Source: Levilactobacillus namurensis DSM 19117 (lineage in GTDB: Bacteria > Bacillota > Bacilli > Lactobacillales > Lactobacillaceae). From it: 35,409 nucleotides of DNA. Both the position numbers and the translations under genes were made by a program. The notes under the pieces were generated by a model that saw only the letters and a list, made by a program, of their open reading frames with translations, was not told the DNA's origin and made no database searches. This document shows, piece by piece, positions 27,154 to 35,379 of this stretch; the first letter of the stretch is position 1, and every line of letters begins with the position of its first letter. Location of the stretch: NCBI RefSeq assembly GCF_001434785.1, contig NZ_AZDT01000045.1:1-35409 (forward strand). Reading direction: 5' to 3'.

Positions 27154-28224
27154 TTGCAAGCAAGACGGGTAGCAGGACAAACGGATATTGGCGATTATCT
27201 CAAGGCAACGGCTTGTACTTTGGTGATGATCCAGTCGGTACTGGGTTTTGGGATGGCGCAAGCTCCCACGGCGGGTCAGCAGTGGGGGATGGGCCTGGTT
27301 TACGATGCCGTGAAGTTCACGGCGCCAGCCTTCATCTTCGGCATCCTGTATACGATTCTGCGCCATTATCGGGACCGGCCGGCCTGGGCCTACCGGGACT
27401 ATTACCAGCAGCAGTGGCACGCCATGTTCGTGCCGACCATTTGGTGGACGCTAGCCTATCTGGTGGTGATTCCCCAAGTTCAGGAGCACCAAGCCTACCA
27501 CGATGTCCGGAGTTTTCTGTGGCAGTTCGTTAACGGAAATGCGGCGCCTCACCTCTGGTATAACAGCATGATGCTCCAGTTCATCATTGTGATGCCCGCT
27601 TTTTGGTGGCTGGCTCGGTGGTGTGGGACGCAAGCCCGTCGCTCCTGGTGGGCCTTGGGGGTGACGTTTGTCGTGTACGCCGCTTGGTTAGCGGCCTTTC
27701 CGCACTTCACGACGTACTTAGTCGACCGGATCTGTCTAAGCTTCCTGCCGTACGGAGTGGCCGGGACCTTGGCTAGTGGTGGGACCCGGTGGACGCAATG
27801 GCTCGACCGGTATCGGTGGGGGCTATTGGCGGTTGTGGCGGGTGCTTACGGGTGGCTGACCTGGCAATTGATTGACCGGGGGCTTCCCGTTCAGTTGGCC
27901 GACGCCAGCTACTATCAGTGGTCGGCAACGCTGTATTCGTTCGCGATTATTTTGCTGATTGCGCTGGTGGGCTTCCGACAGATCAGTCGTTGGGGGCGCA
28001 CCGTCAACTGGATGCACTGGCTGGCGACTTACGCCTACCGGGCATTCTTAGGTCACGTTTTTTGGCTGACGCTGCTCTGGTCGCTCACCACGGCCTGGCC
28101 GCTGGTTCCCCGGATGCTGACCTGTTATTTGGGGACCTGGTTACTGGCCTTTGCCTTAGCGTACGGGATGCATTGGGCCTGGTCGGCTGTTAAATTAGGG
28201 TTTCAAAAAAGCTTGTCCCGGTAA
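27154..28224 (+). CDS. Membrane acyltransferase-like protein (AT3 family, atypical)
   Basis: The 356-residue product is strongly hydrophobic with about ten predicted membrane spans and matches the overall layout of AT3/OafA-type acyltransferases: an N-terminal D-x-LK-x-x-A-x-x-x-V block (IGDYLKATACTLVM) and an LWYNSMMLQFIIVMPAFWWL segment seen in this family. The usual histidine closing the first block is replaced here by Gln27-Ser28. It starts with TTG, the only in-frame start before the first span, with GGTGAGG very close (two bases). The stop codon lies in the loop of the following terminator. Substrate, perhaps a cell-surface polymer, cannot be told. Confidence 0.7.
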   Translation: MQARRVAGQTDIGDYLKATACTLVMIQSVLGFGMAQAPTAGQQWGMGLVYDAVKFTAPAFIFGILYTILRHYRDRPAWAYRDYYQQQWHAMFVPTIWWTLAYLVVIPQVQEHQAYHDVRSFLWQFVNGNAAPHLWYNSMMLQFIIVMPAFWWLARWCGTQARRSWWALGVTFVVYAAWLAAFPHFTTYLVDRICLSFLPYGVAGTLASGGTRWTQWLDRYRWGLLAVVAGAYGWLTWQLIDRGLPVQLADASYYQWSATLYSFAIILLIALVGFRQISRWGRTVNWMHWLATYAYRAFLGHVFWLTLLWSLTTAWPLVPRMLTCYLGTWLLAFALAYGMHWAWSAVKLGFQKSLSR

Positions 28225-28238
28225 GGACAAGCTTTTTT
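28205..28238. terminator. Bidirectional terminator between convergent genes
   Basis: AAAAAAGCTTGTCC and GGACAAGCTTTTTT form a perfect 14-bp stem around CGGTAA. A-tract and T-tract make it functional in both directions, serving the acyltransferase (+) and the ABC operon (-). The loop contains the acyltransferase stop codon. Confidence 0.95.
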
Positions 28239-28244
28239 CATGAC

Positions 28245-28931
28245 TTAATTGGTGGCTTGCTTGGCGTGGTGGTCGTAATCTAACCGTCGCTCGAGCCAGT
28301 TTTGTCCCGCCGTCAGGACGACACAACACAGCCAGTAGAGAATGGCAATCGTGATGTAGATGGTCATGTAGTCCTGATTGGCGCCCGCAACGATCTTGGC
28401 TTGCATGAACATTTCGGAGACCGTGATCATGGCCGCTAGCGATGTGCTTTTAAACATATCGAGCAGGATGTTCCCAAGCGCCGGTAACCCGATTCGGAGA
28501 GCCTGGGGCAAGATGATGTAGCGGATGACCTTGGGGTAAGAGAGGCCTAAGGAATAGGCGGCTTCGTACTGACCAGGGTCGATGCCCATAAAGGCGGACC
28601 GAAAGACTTCGGAGACGAACGCCGAGGAGACCACCGTAAACGAGATGATCGCCGCCGGCAGGGCGTTTGCGCCGAACCCAAAGTAGACAATGAAGAGCAC
28701 TACTAACATGGGCACCCCGCGCATGAATGAAATGTAGCACCGCGCGATGCCGTGCAGCAGGCGCCAATGACTGAGTTGGGCCAACGTTAAGAAGAGTCCG
28801 AGAATCAGCGCACAGAGAAAGGCTACGGCTGTCAGGTACACCGACATCGGTAGCCCCCTTAGAATCTGGGGTACCGAGGACCAAGCAAGCGGGGCGTTAA
28901 AGAACCCCGGAATGGTAAAGTCATGGAGCAT
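28245..28931 (-). CDS. Amino-acid ABC transporter permease (HisM/GlnP type)
   Basis: The 228-residue product has about five membrane spans and the ABC permease EAA loop EAAYSLGLS (123-131) followed by LPQALRIGLPALGN, typical of polar amino-acid importers. It lies 20 bp downstream of the binding-protein gene on the same strand, and GGGGGCGG precedes its ATG. No ATP-binding subunit gene lies in the window on this strand; the operon ends at a terminator right after it. The ATPase must be encoded elsewhere. The sequence suggests cystine or polar amino-acid uptake but not which one. Confidence 0.93.
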   Translation of the reverse strand: MLHDFTIPGFFNAPLAWSSVPQILRGLPMSVYLTAVAFLCALILGLFLTLAQLSHWRLLHGIARCYISFMRGVPMLVVLFIVYFGFGANALPAAIISFTVVSSAFVSEVFRSAFMGIDPGQYEAAYSLGLSYPKVIRYIILPQALRIGLPALGNILLDMFKSTSLAAMITVSEMFMQAKIVAGANQDYMTIYITIAILYWLCCVVLTAGQNWLERRLDYDHHAKQATN

Positions 28932-28951
28932 GGTGTCCGCCCCCTAACCAG

Positions 28952-29830
28952 TTATTGGCCGTTGTACTGTGACTTGATCTTGAAGTTCTTGGAGATGTGA
29001 ACCTTGGGCTGCTGGGTGACGTCGGCCCCATAGTATTTGACGGCCAGCTTCTTGATGGTCCCGTTCTTCAACAGCACCTTGACCTCTTTGTCGATCTGGT
29101 GCCGCAGAGCGGTGTTGTCCTTCTTCATCAACATGCCGACACCACTACCGTCATCGCTAGTGGTGAAGTATAGCCCTTTGGCGATGTGCAACTGGCTGTT
29201 CGGCGTTGCGGCCAGAGCCAATTTTTGCAGGTAATAGTCGTTCATGATGAAGTCGGTCTTGCCATTCTTGACGTCGCGCATGTAGACGTCGTTGGAGACG
29301 TTGTCGTAGTTGACCAACTTCGCACCTAGCTGTTGGGCCAGACGTTGGTAATTGGTTCCCGCTTCACCGGCTGCCTTCTTCCCCTTGATGTCTGCCCAGG
29401 AGTGAATTCCGGAATCGTTCTTATCCCGGACGACCAGACTACTGAAGGAGTGCTTATAGACTGTCGATAAGGCGAAGTCCTTCTTCCGAGCGGGAGACAG
29501 GCCAAAATCGTTTGCGGCGATGTCAGCCTTTCCCGTCTTGACCGCAGTCAATTGGCCGTCCACGCCGAGTTCTTTGAATTCGACTTTCTTGTGGAGCCCC
29601 TTGGCCACCGCTTTGACCACTTCGACGTCAAAGCCCGTTAACTTCTTGGACTTTGGATCATGAAACGACGTCGGGTAGAGTGTCCCGGAGGTCGCCACGA
29701 TAAGCGTCTTTTTCTTTGTTGCCTGTTGAGCCGTTGTCTGAGTCGAGGATTTCCCGCAACCAACGAGTCCCGCACTCAGTACCATGCTCAAACCTAACCC
29801 TAAAACCAACCATTTTTTCGTCTTATTCAT
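28952..29830 (-). CDS. Amino-acid ABC transporter substrate-binding lipoprotein
   Basis: The 292-residue product has a lipoprotein signal: a basic start, hydrophobic core and lipobox LVGC, with lipidated Cys25. The mature part is an SBP_bac_3 domain (LTGFDVEVVKAVAKGL, GKADIAANDFGLSPARKKDF, GEAGTNYQRLAQQLG). It captures an amino acid for the adjacent permease. ATG at 29830 is preferred over a TTG one codon earlier; GAAGGGA lies upstream. The gene is divergent from the amidase gene. An E/R-x-D/G pocket cannot be matched to a single substrate by eye. Confidence 0.93.
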   Translation of the reverse strand: MNKTKKWLVLGLGLSMVLSAGLVGCGKSSTQTTAQQATKKKTLIVATSGTLYPTSFHDPKSKKLTGFDVEVVKAVAKGLHKKVEFKELGVDGQLTAVKTGKADIAANDFGLSPARKKDFALSTVYKHSFSSLVVRDKNDSGIHSWADIKGKKAAGEAGTNYQRLAQQLGAKLVNYDNVSNDVYMRDVKNGKTDFIMNDYYLQKLALAATPNSQLHIAKGLYFTTSDDGSGVGMLMKKDNTALRHQIDKEVKVLLKNGTIKKLAVKYYGADVTQQPKVHISKNFKIKSQYNGQ

Positions 29831-29873
29831 CAAATTTTCAGTCCCTTCGGAGTTTGTGATTTAAGACTTTTTA

Positions 29874-29902
29874 AGTATAACGACTTGAAAACGGTTTTAC
29901 AA
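29874..29902 (-). promoter_or_regulatory. Promoter of the amino-acid ABC operon
   Basis: On the minus strand, TTGTAA (29902-29897), 17-bp spacer and TATACT (29879-29874), about 45 bp upstream of the ATG. Confidence 0.75.
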
Positions 29903-29944
29903 CCAGGTAAGGTAAATCCAAGTAGGTGACTTACATAAAATTAG

Positions 29945-29953
29945 TGGTATCAT
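29945..29953 (+). promoter_or_regulatory. Extended -10 for the amidase-oppA unit
   Basis: TGG-TATCAT (29945-29953) sits 19 bp before the amidase ATG. No good -35 is visible at 17 bp. AGGAGG at 29957-29962 then lies right at the 5' end of the transcript, so the leader would be very short. Confidence 0.4.
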
Positions 29954-29972
29954 CATAGGAGGTCGTTTTTTT

Positions 29973-31457
29973 ATGACAGTGACAGATTGGGTCGGCACAC
30001 CGGCACTCACTTGGGCGCGGAGAATTCGTGAAGGGGCGGTAACCAGCCAAGAACTGATTGCGGCGGCGTTTGCGGAGATCGACCGGCAGAATCCAGAGTT
30101 AAACGCGGTCATCACCACGCGTAAGGCGCAGGCCATGGCCGAGGCAGCCGCTCAGACGGATACGGGCCAACCATTTTTGGGAGTCCCGTTGCTGTTAAAG
30201 GGGTTGGGTCAGCAGCTTAAGGGGGAGTCGAGTACCAGTGGGTCGCGCCTCTTAGCGCATAACGTGGCCACGGAGACCAGCTTCTTCGTGCGGGCGTTAC
30301 AGCAAGCGGGCTTCATTGTGATTGGTCAGACCAACTTCCCGGAATTTGGGTTTAAAAACATTACGGATGCCCAACTCTATGGCCCGGCCCGGAATCCTTG
30401 GAACTTAGACTACCAACCTGGTGGTTCTTCTGGGGGTGCTGGGGCCAGTGTGGCCGCGGGATTCGTCCCGATTGCGGCCGGTAGTGACGGGGGCGGGTCC
30501 ATTCGGATTCCGTCGTCTTGGTCGGGAACGATTGGATTGAAGCCCACGCGGGGCCGAGTTCCGGTCGGTCCCAGTGATTGGCGGTCGTGGCAGGGGGCGG
30601 CGATTGATTTTGCGTTGACCCGGTCGATTGCCGATACGGCGGCCTTGCTGGACAGCCTACAGACTCTCCAGCCCGCGGCGGTCTTTCAGACGCCACTGGA
30701 ACAGCCAGGGTTTGCGGCGCAACTTTCGCAGAAATGCCGACCCGGTGTGATTGGCTTCTCTACCGTTTCACCAGTGGGAACGCCGGTTAGCCCGACGGCA
30801 GTGGCAGCGGTTCGAGACGCGGCTCAGTTCTTAGAAGAACAGGGTTACGCCGTGGAAGAAGTGAAGATCCCCGTAGATGGCGTGGCCTTAATGGAGAGCT
30901 ATTACACCATGAACGCGGGTGAAACGGCGGCGTTCATGAGTCAACTGGCTGCGAGCTTGCAGCGTAAGCTGACGGTTGATGATATGGAGTTGCTGACCTG
31001 GGCGTTGTACCAGACGGGGCTTAAGACGAGTGCCGCCGAATACAGTCTAGCGTTGGCGCAGTGGGATCAGGCGGCTTGGCAGATGGCCCAACTCCATGCC
31101 CAGTACCCAGTGATCCTAACGCCGACGACGGCTTGGCCGGCGCCTAAGGTGGGGGATTCGCTGGTGTCGCCCGAACACGTTGCGAAGATGCAAGACATTG
31201 CTAGTTTGAGCCCGGCAGCCCAAAAGCAGCTGATTTATGATCAGTGGCTACCGGCACTGACCCGGTCTCCCTTTACCCAGCAGGCGAACTTAACGGGGGA
31301 GCCCGCCATTAGTTTGCCGACGGCGGTGACGCCTGAGGGCTTACCCCTGGGCATCCAGTTCAACGCGGCTAAGGGTCAAGAAGCGGTCTTGTTACAACTT
31401 GGGGCTTTATTCGAACGAGCGAACAAGTTAAAATGGTTACACACAACTAAATTGTAG
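29973..31457 (+). CDS. Amidase-signature family hydrolase
   Basis: The 494-residue product belongs to the amidase-signature family (Ser-cisSer-Lys triad). Catalytic Lys76 is in VPLLLKGLGQ, the serine bridge in PGGSSGGAGASV (Ser152/153) and nucleophile Ser176 in SDGGGSIRIPSS. It has no signal peptide, so it is cytoplasmic. This may be an amide or peptide-amide hydrolase; it does not sit with gatB or gatC, so a GatA role in tRNA amidation is unlikely. AGGAGG precedes the ATG. The oppA-like gene begins 15 bp after its stop, suggesting a two-gene unit that imports and hydrolyses nitrogen compounds. Confidence 0.9.
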   Translation: MTVTDWVGTPALTWARRIREGAVTSQELIAAAFAEIDRQNPELNAVITTRKAQAMAEAAAQTDTGQPFLGVPLLLKGLGQQLKGESSTSGSRLLAHNVATETSFFVRALQQAGFIVIGQTNFPEFGFKNITDAQLYGPARNPWNLDYQPGGSSGGAGASVAAGFVPIAAGSDGGGSIRIPSSWSGTIGLKPTRGRVPVGPSDWRSWQGAAIDFALTRSIADTAALLDSLQTLQPAAVFQTPLEQPGFAAQLSQKCRPGVIGFSTVSPVGTPVSPTAVAAVRDAAQFLEEQGYAVEEVKIPVDGVALMESYYTMNAGETAAFMSQLAASLQRKLTVDDMELLTWALYQTGLKTSAAEYSLALAQWDQAAWQMAQLHAQYPVILTPTTAWPAPKVGDSLVSPEHVAKMQDIASLSPAAQKQLIYDQWLPALTRSPFTQQANLTGEPAISLPTAVTPEGLPLGIQFNAAKGQEAVLLQLGALFERANKLKWLHTTKL

Positions 31458-31472
31458 TGAGGAGATAGGATT

Positions 31473-33122
31473 TTGAGAGGAAAGCATTTTGGTATCTTAC
31501 TAGGATTGACCCTGCTGGTCGTGGGGGGATTGGCGGCTTGCGGCAAATCTAATTCGTCGTCTTCGTCGTCAACCAAGCTAGCGGCTGATCAATCCGTTAA
31601 GTTGTCTGCCAAGTCAGAGGTGACGACCTTGGACGTTTCTAAGGCGGCTGATTCAACCAGTCTGACCATGCTCTACCACACCCAAGAGGGATTGTTTCGG
31701 TTAGGCAAGGATGAAAAGCTGATCAACGCTTTGGCAACCAAGACCACGGTGTCCAATGGGGGCAAGCGCTACGTGTTTGATCTGCGGAAGACTAACCACT
31801 GGAACGACGGGAAGCCCGTTACGGCGCACGACTTTGTCTATTCGTGGCGGCGAACGGTGAACCCCAAGACGGCTTCTGAGTACGCCTATTTGATGGCCGG
31901 TGTGAAGAACTTTGATCAGATTCAAAACGGAAAATTGGCACCGTCCCAATTAGGGGTCAAGGCGTTAGGGGATTATCGCCTAGAAGTCACGTTGAGTAAA
32001 CCCGTGGCGTACTTCAAACTCTTGCTGGCCTTCCCAACTTTCTTCCCGCAAGAAGAATCCGTGGTGACTAAGGAAGGTAGTCATTATGGTCATTCCAGCA
32101 GTGCGACGGCTTACGATGGTCCGTTCAAGATGACCAAGTGGCAAGGCACGTCGCAGAACTGGACGTTAGTGAAGAACCCTAAGTTCTGGGACAAGCGGCA
32201 GATTCATCTGAACAAGCTGAACTTCCAGGTCGTGGCGGACCCAGCAACGGGTCTCAGCCTCTTCCAGAAGAAGTCCTTGGATGCCACGACGCTGGACGGG
32301 ACTCAAGTGGCGAACCTGAAGAATAACCCTAACCTGAAGACCTACGTTGGGGGGACCACGTACTACATGCAGATGAACCAAAAGCGAGTTAAGGCCTTGA
32401 AGAATCTGAAGGTCCGGCAAGCCCTGTCCCTGGCAATCGATAAAAAGCAGCTGGCCAGTCACGTCTTAAGAGACGGGTCCAAGGCACCGCTAGGCTTTGT
32501 ATCCCAGAACCTGACGCGTAACCCCAAGACCAAAGCTGACTTTGCCCGGGATGCTTACGTTAAGCAGGGGGTAGCCTACGACCTGCCCCAGGCTAAGAAG
32601 CTGATGAAGGCGGGGCTAAAGGCCACCGGGACCAAGAAGTTGACGTTAACTTTACTGAGTGATGATTTACCAGGAACCAAGACGGTCGCACAGTATCTGC
32701 AGGCCGAATTGAACAAGTTACCCAACGTGAAGATCACGCTCAACTCGCTGCCCTATAAGACGCGGCTGAGTCGGTCGAACGCCGGGAATTTTGATCTGGT
32801 CATCTCTAGTTGGGGTGCTGACTTCGCGGATCCCATCAACTTCTTATCGTTGATGAGTACTGGCAATACCAATAACAATGGTGGGTTTAGTGATGCGCAG
32901 TACGACGCCGCCATTCAAAAGTCGGAGAATCAGGATGCCAACCGGCCAACTGCCCGCTACCAGGACTTGGTCACGGCTGAGAAGCGACTGATGACCCAAC
33001 AAGGGGTCGTACCGTTGTATCAACCAGCCACTGTTGAGTTGTGGAACGCTAAAGTGAGCGGCTACGTCTGGAACCCAGCGGGGATGAGTCGGGGTTACCA
33101 GTGGATGGAAGTTCACCAGTAA
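31473..33122 (+). CDS. OppA-like peptide-binding lipoprotein
   Basis: The 549-residue product is a peptide/nickel-type substrate-binding lipoprotein (SBP_bac_5). The signal ends in the lipobox LAAC with lipidated Cys23, followed by a Ser-rich tether (SNSSSSSSTK). The OppA blocks TTLDVSKAADSTS, FDLRKTNHWNDGKPVTAHDFVYSWRR and VRQALSLAIDKK are present. Start is TTG with GGAG eight bases upstream, unusual but fitting the signal peptide. No oppB, C, D or F lies nearby, so it is an orphan binding protein that would need a permease encoded elsewhere. Confidence 0.92.
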   Translation: MRGKHFGILLGLTLLVVGGLAACGKSNSSSSSSTKLAADQSVKLSAKSEVTTLDVSKAADSTSLTMLYHTQEGLFRLGKDEKLINALATKTTVSNGGKRYVFDLRKTNHWNDGKPVTAHDFVYSWRRTVNPKTASEYAYLMAGVKNFDQIQNGKLAPSQLGVKALGDYRLEVTLSKPVAYFKLLLAFPTFFPQEESVVTKEGSHYGHSSSATAYDGPFKMTKWQGTSQNWTLVKNPKFWDKRQIHLNKLNFQVVADPATGLSLFQKKSLDATTLDGTQVANLKNNPNLKTYVGGTTYYMQMNQKRVKALKNLKVRQALSLAIDKKQLASHVLRDGSKAPLGFVSQNLTRNPKTKADFARDAYVKQGVAYDLPQAKKLMKAGLKATGTKKLTLTLLSDDLPGTKTVAQYLQAELNKLPNVKITLNSLPYKTRLSRSNAGNFDLVISSWGADFADPINFLSLMSTGNTNNNGGFSDAQYDAAIQKSENQDANRPTARYQDLVTAEKRLMTQQGVVPLYQPATVELWNAKVSGYVWNPAGMSRGYQWMEVHQ

Positions 33123-33171
33123 ACTCTAGCCCAGAACCTAAAGATTAATGAAAACATGATGAAAAGCCACG

Positions 33172-33194
33172 CGGTGTTGACCGGGTGGCTTTTT
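33172..33194 (+). terminator. Intrinsic terminator after oppA-like gene
   Basis: AAGCCAC pairs with GTGGCTT and an inner CGGT with ACCG around GTTG (one G-G mismatch), followed by T5. Confidence 0.85.
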
Positions 33195-33206
33195 GGTTGC
33201 CTAGAA

Positions 33207-33221
33207 ATGAAAACGCTTGCT
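33207..33221 (+). promoter_or_regulatory. Upstream cre-like site of murQ
   Basis: ATGAAAACGCTTGCT fits the relaxed catabolite-responsive-element consensus WTGNAANCGNWNNCW at all fixed positions. It lies about 20 bp upstream of the -35, a position from which CcpA can repress or activate. Confidence 0.65.
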
Positions 33222-33240
33222 AACATTTTTGAAATCACAA

Positions 33241-33269
33241 TTGAAATTCATTATGGAACATGTTATACC
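33241..33269 (+). promoter_or_regulatory. murQ promoter
   Basis: TTGAAA (33241-33246), 17-bp spacer and TATACC (33264-33269), about 64 bp before the ATG, between two cre-like sites. Confidence 0.75.
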
Positions 33270-33282
33270 TAAAGTAGGGTTT

Positions 33283-33297
33283 ATGAAAACGAATACA
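33283..33297 (+). promoter_or_regulatory. Downstream cre-like site of murQ
   Basis: ATGAAAACGAATACA fits WTGNAANCGNWNNCW at every fixed position. It lies roughly at +7 to +21, where CcpA binding would block transcription. Its centre is 76 bp from the upstream site. Confidence 0.7.
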
Positions 33298-33332
33298 TAA
33301 AATGTTTATCACGTAGGTTGGAGGATGACGAT

Positions 33333-34241
33333 ATGCAATTAGACGAAATTTTGACGGAACAACGTAATCACCGTTCGACCCATATTGATCGGGAATCGAC
33401 ACTGGATATGGTGGCCACGATTAATCGGGAAGATCAGCGGGTAGCCCGGGCGGTACAGAAACAATTGCCCCAGATTGCCGCGGCCATTGATGCGGCGTAT
33501 CCCAAGTTTGATCAGGGCGGTCGGTTGATTTACGTGGGTGCCGGCACGTCCGGTCGCTTAGGCGTCATCGACGCTACCGAATTACAGCCCACTTACGGGT
33601 TAACGGCCCAACAGACGTTTGGGCTGATTGCGGGGGGCCAAGCAGCTTTGACCCAGACCGTCCAGTCAGCGGAGGATTCACCGGAACTTGCCCAGACTGA
33701 TTTGGAAGCGGTTAACATTACGGCGGACGATATCGTGATTGCTAGTGCGGCCTCTGGTCAGACGCCGTACACGGTAGCCGCGTTACGGTATGCGCAGGCG
33801 CAAGGGGCCTTAGGCATTGGGTTCTCGTGCATCGCCGATAGTGAACTCGCCGAATTGGCGGATTATCCGATCACGCCCGTTGTGGGGCCGGAAGTCATTA
33901 CGGGGGCGACCCTGTTGAAGGCGGGAACGGCCGAGAAGATGGTGTTGAACATGCTGTCTACGGGGATCATGATCAAGTCCGGGAAAGTCTACCAGAACCT
34001 GATGATCAACGTGGTCCCGACCAATGATAAGACTTTAGAGCGGGCCAAGAAGATCATTGCGGAAGCGACCCAGACGTCTACACTGGCCGCTGAGCGGGCG
34101 TTAGCGCGTTCGGGGAATAATGTTCCGTTAGCCATTGTGCTAATTGAGACCAAGGGCACCATCGCGGATGCCAAGGAGTTATTGGCCACCACTAACGGTC
34201 ACGTTTCGCAGGCCGTGAAATTAAGTGACGACCGCCACTAG
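33333..34241 (+). CDS. murQ: MurQ, N-acetylmuramic acid 6-phosphate etherase
   Basis: MurQ splits MurNAc-6-phosphate into GlcNAc-6-phosphate and D-lactate during cell wall recycling or MurNAc use. The 302-residue product has the SIS domain block IYVGAGTSGRLGVIDATELQ, with both glutamates known to matter in MurQ at the expected places, Glu83 and Glu114. The ATG at 33333 is eight bases after GGAGG and makes these numbers match; a TTG at 33318 is rejected. No murP PTS gene, murR or sugar kinase is adjacent, so the MurNAc-6-P source lies elsewhere. Two cre-like sites suggest carbon catabolite control. Confidence 0.95.
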   Translation: MQLDEILTEQRNHRSTHIDRESTLDMVATINREDQRVARAVQKQLPQIAAAIDAAYPKFDQGGRLIYVGAGTSGRLGVIDATELQPTYGLTAQQTFGLIAGGQAALTQTVQSAEDSPELAQTDLEAVNITADDIVIASAASGQTPYTVAALRYAQAQGALGIGFSCIADSELAELADYPITPVVGPEVITGATLLKAGTAEKMVLNMLSTGIMIKSGKVYQNLMINVVPTNDKTLERAKKIIAEATQTSTLAAERALARSGNNVPLAIVLIETKGTIADAKELLATTNGHVSQAVKLSDDRH

Positions 34242-34255
34242 CCCTAGTGAATCGC

Positions 34256-34285
34256 TTGACCGGTCCGCACCAATTCCTTTATACT
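34256..34285 (+). promoter_or_regulatory. Promoter of the aldo/keto reductase gene
   Basis: TTGACC (34256-34261), 18-bp spacer and TATACT (34280-34285). A small palindrome CACTAG-CC-CTAGTG (34236-34249) overlaps the murQ stop just upstream. Confidence 0.78.
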
Positions 34286-34324
34286 TTAGACTAGGTATTG
34301 AGTAGAAAGGAATGGGACAAGTTT

Positions 34325-35314
34325 ATGTATGTAGCAGATGAAAAACGGTACGAGAAGATGCCGATTCGCCGAGCAGGCAATACCGGTTTTCAACTACCGG
34401 CAATTTCTTTTGGCATGTGGCATAGTTTTGGTGAAAGTGCCAACTATGCGGATACGCGAGACATCATTTTAAAGGCGTTCGATGCGGGCATCTTCAGCTT
34501 CGATAACGCGGCGAACTACGGTCCGGGAACTGGTGAAGCGGAACGGCTATTCGGGCAGGTCTTTGCCCGGGAACTGAAACCTTACCGTGACGAACTCGTG
34601 ATTACCACGAAGGCCGGGTTCCATATGTGGCCTGGACCTTATGGCCAGATGAGCTCCCGTAAGGCACTGATTGCCTCATTGGACCAATCGCTGGAACGGA
34701 TGGGCTTGGACTACGTTGACGTGTACTACAGTCACCGGTTCGATCCGGAGACGTCACCCGAAGAGACGGCCGTTGCGTTAAACGACATTGTTCGCCAAGG
34801 GAAGGCGCTCTACGTGGGGATTTCCAACTACACGGCCCCACAAGCGGCGGCCATGATCAAGATCTTCAAGGATCTGCACACGCCGTTCGTGGCGGACCAG
34901 GTCTCCTACAATATGTTGAACCAAAAGGCCAACCAGGACGGCCTGTTTGACGAGATGCGCCGGAACAACGCCGGGGTCATTGCGTATGGTCCGTTAGCGG
35001 AAGGTCTACTGACGGATAAGTACCTAGATGGGATTCCCGATGACGTGAACATTCACTGGTCCAGCCAATATGTCTTGGATCAGGGACGGGATAAAGTGGC
35101 CCAAAAGCTGGTCGCTTTGAACAAGATTGCGCAGAGTCGGGGGCAGAAGCTCTCCCACATGGCGTTAGCTTGGTTACTCCATGATTCCGTAGTGACGAGT
35201 GTGATTACGGGGGCTTCCAAGCCAGAACACTTGTACGAAAACGTCAAGGCTGTACAGAATCTGAAATTTGATCCTGAAGAATTAGCCGCTATTGACCAAA
35301 TTTTGAAAGCTTAA
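34325..35314 (+). CDS. Aldo/keto reductase, YghZ-like
   Basis: A cytoplasmic NADPH-dependent carbonyl reductase of the AKR superfamily. The 329-residue barrel protein has the catalytic tetrad Asp60 and Tyr65 in SFDNAANYG, Lys96 in VITTKAGFH and His137 in VYYSHRFDP. The N-terminus (KMPIRRAGNTGFQLPAISFGMW) and the WPGPYG loop resemble the E. coli YghZ group, which reduces L-glyceraldehyde 3-phosphate and methylglyoxal. Start ATG at 34325 is seven bases after GGGA; a further in-frame start at 34298 is less likely. It has its own promoter and no clear terminator before the window ends. Confidence 0.9.
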   Translation: MYVADEKRYEKMPIRRAGNTGFQLPAISFGMWHSFGESANYADTRDIILKAFDAGIFSFDNAANYGPGTGEAERLFGQVFARELKPYRDELVITTKAGFHMWPGPYGQMSSRKALIASLDQSLERMGLDYVDVYYSHRFDPETSPEETAVALNDIVRQGKALYVGISNYTAPQAAAMIKIFKDLHTPFVADQVSYNMLNQKANQDGLFDEMRRNNAGVIAYGPLAEGLLTDKYLDGIPDDVNIHWSSQYVLDQGRDKVAQKLVALNKIAQSRGQKLSHMALAWLLHDSVVTSVITGASKPEHLYENVKAVQNLKFDPEELAAIDQILKA

Positions 35315-35364
35315 TTGAACTTGAAACAGTCTAAGATTAGCTCTGTAAAACTCTGTACTAGTCC

Positions 35365-35379
35365 CTGTCAAGTTGACAG
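35365..35379. promoter_or_regulatory. Palindromic operator-like site at the right edge
   Basis: CTGTCAAGTTGACAG is a perfect 7-1-7 inverted repeat. It contains TTGACA (35373-35378), and TATAAT lies at 35389-35394, but their 10-bp spacing is too short for a normal promoter pair. A dimeric repressor site at the next gene's promoter is plausible. Outside this, 35315-35409 holds no gene. Confidence 0.45.

Noticed and set aside
29973-31457. Amidase as GatA subunit of Glu-tRNA(Gln) amidotransferase
   Set aside because: No gatC or gatB is adjacent, and the pairing with an OppA-like gene points to a catabolic amidase.
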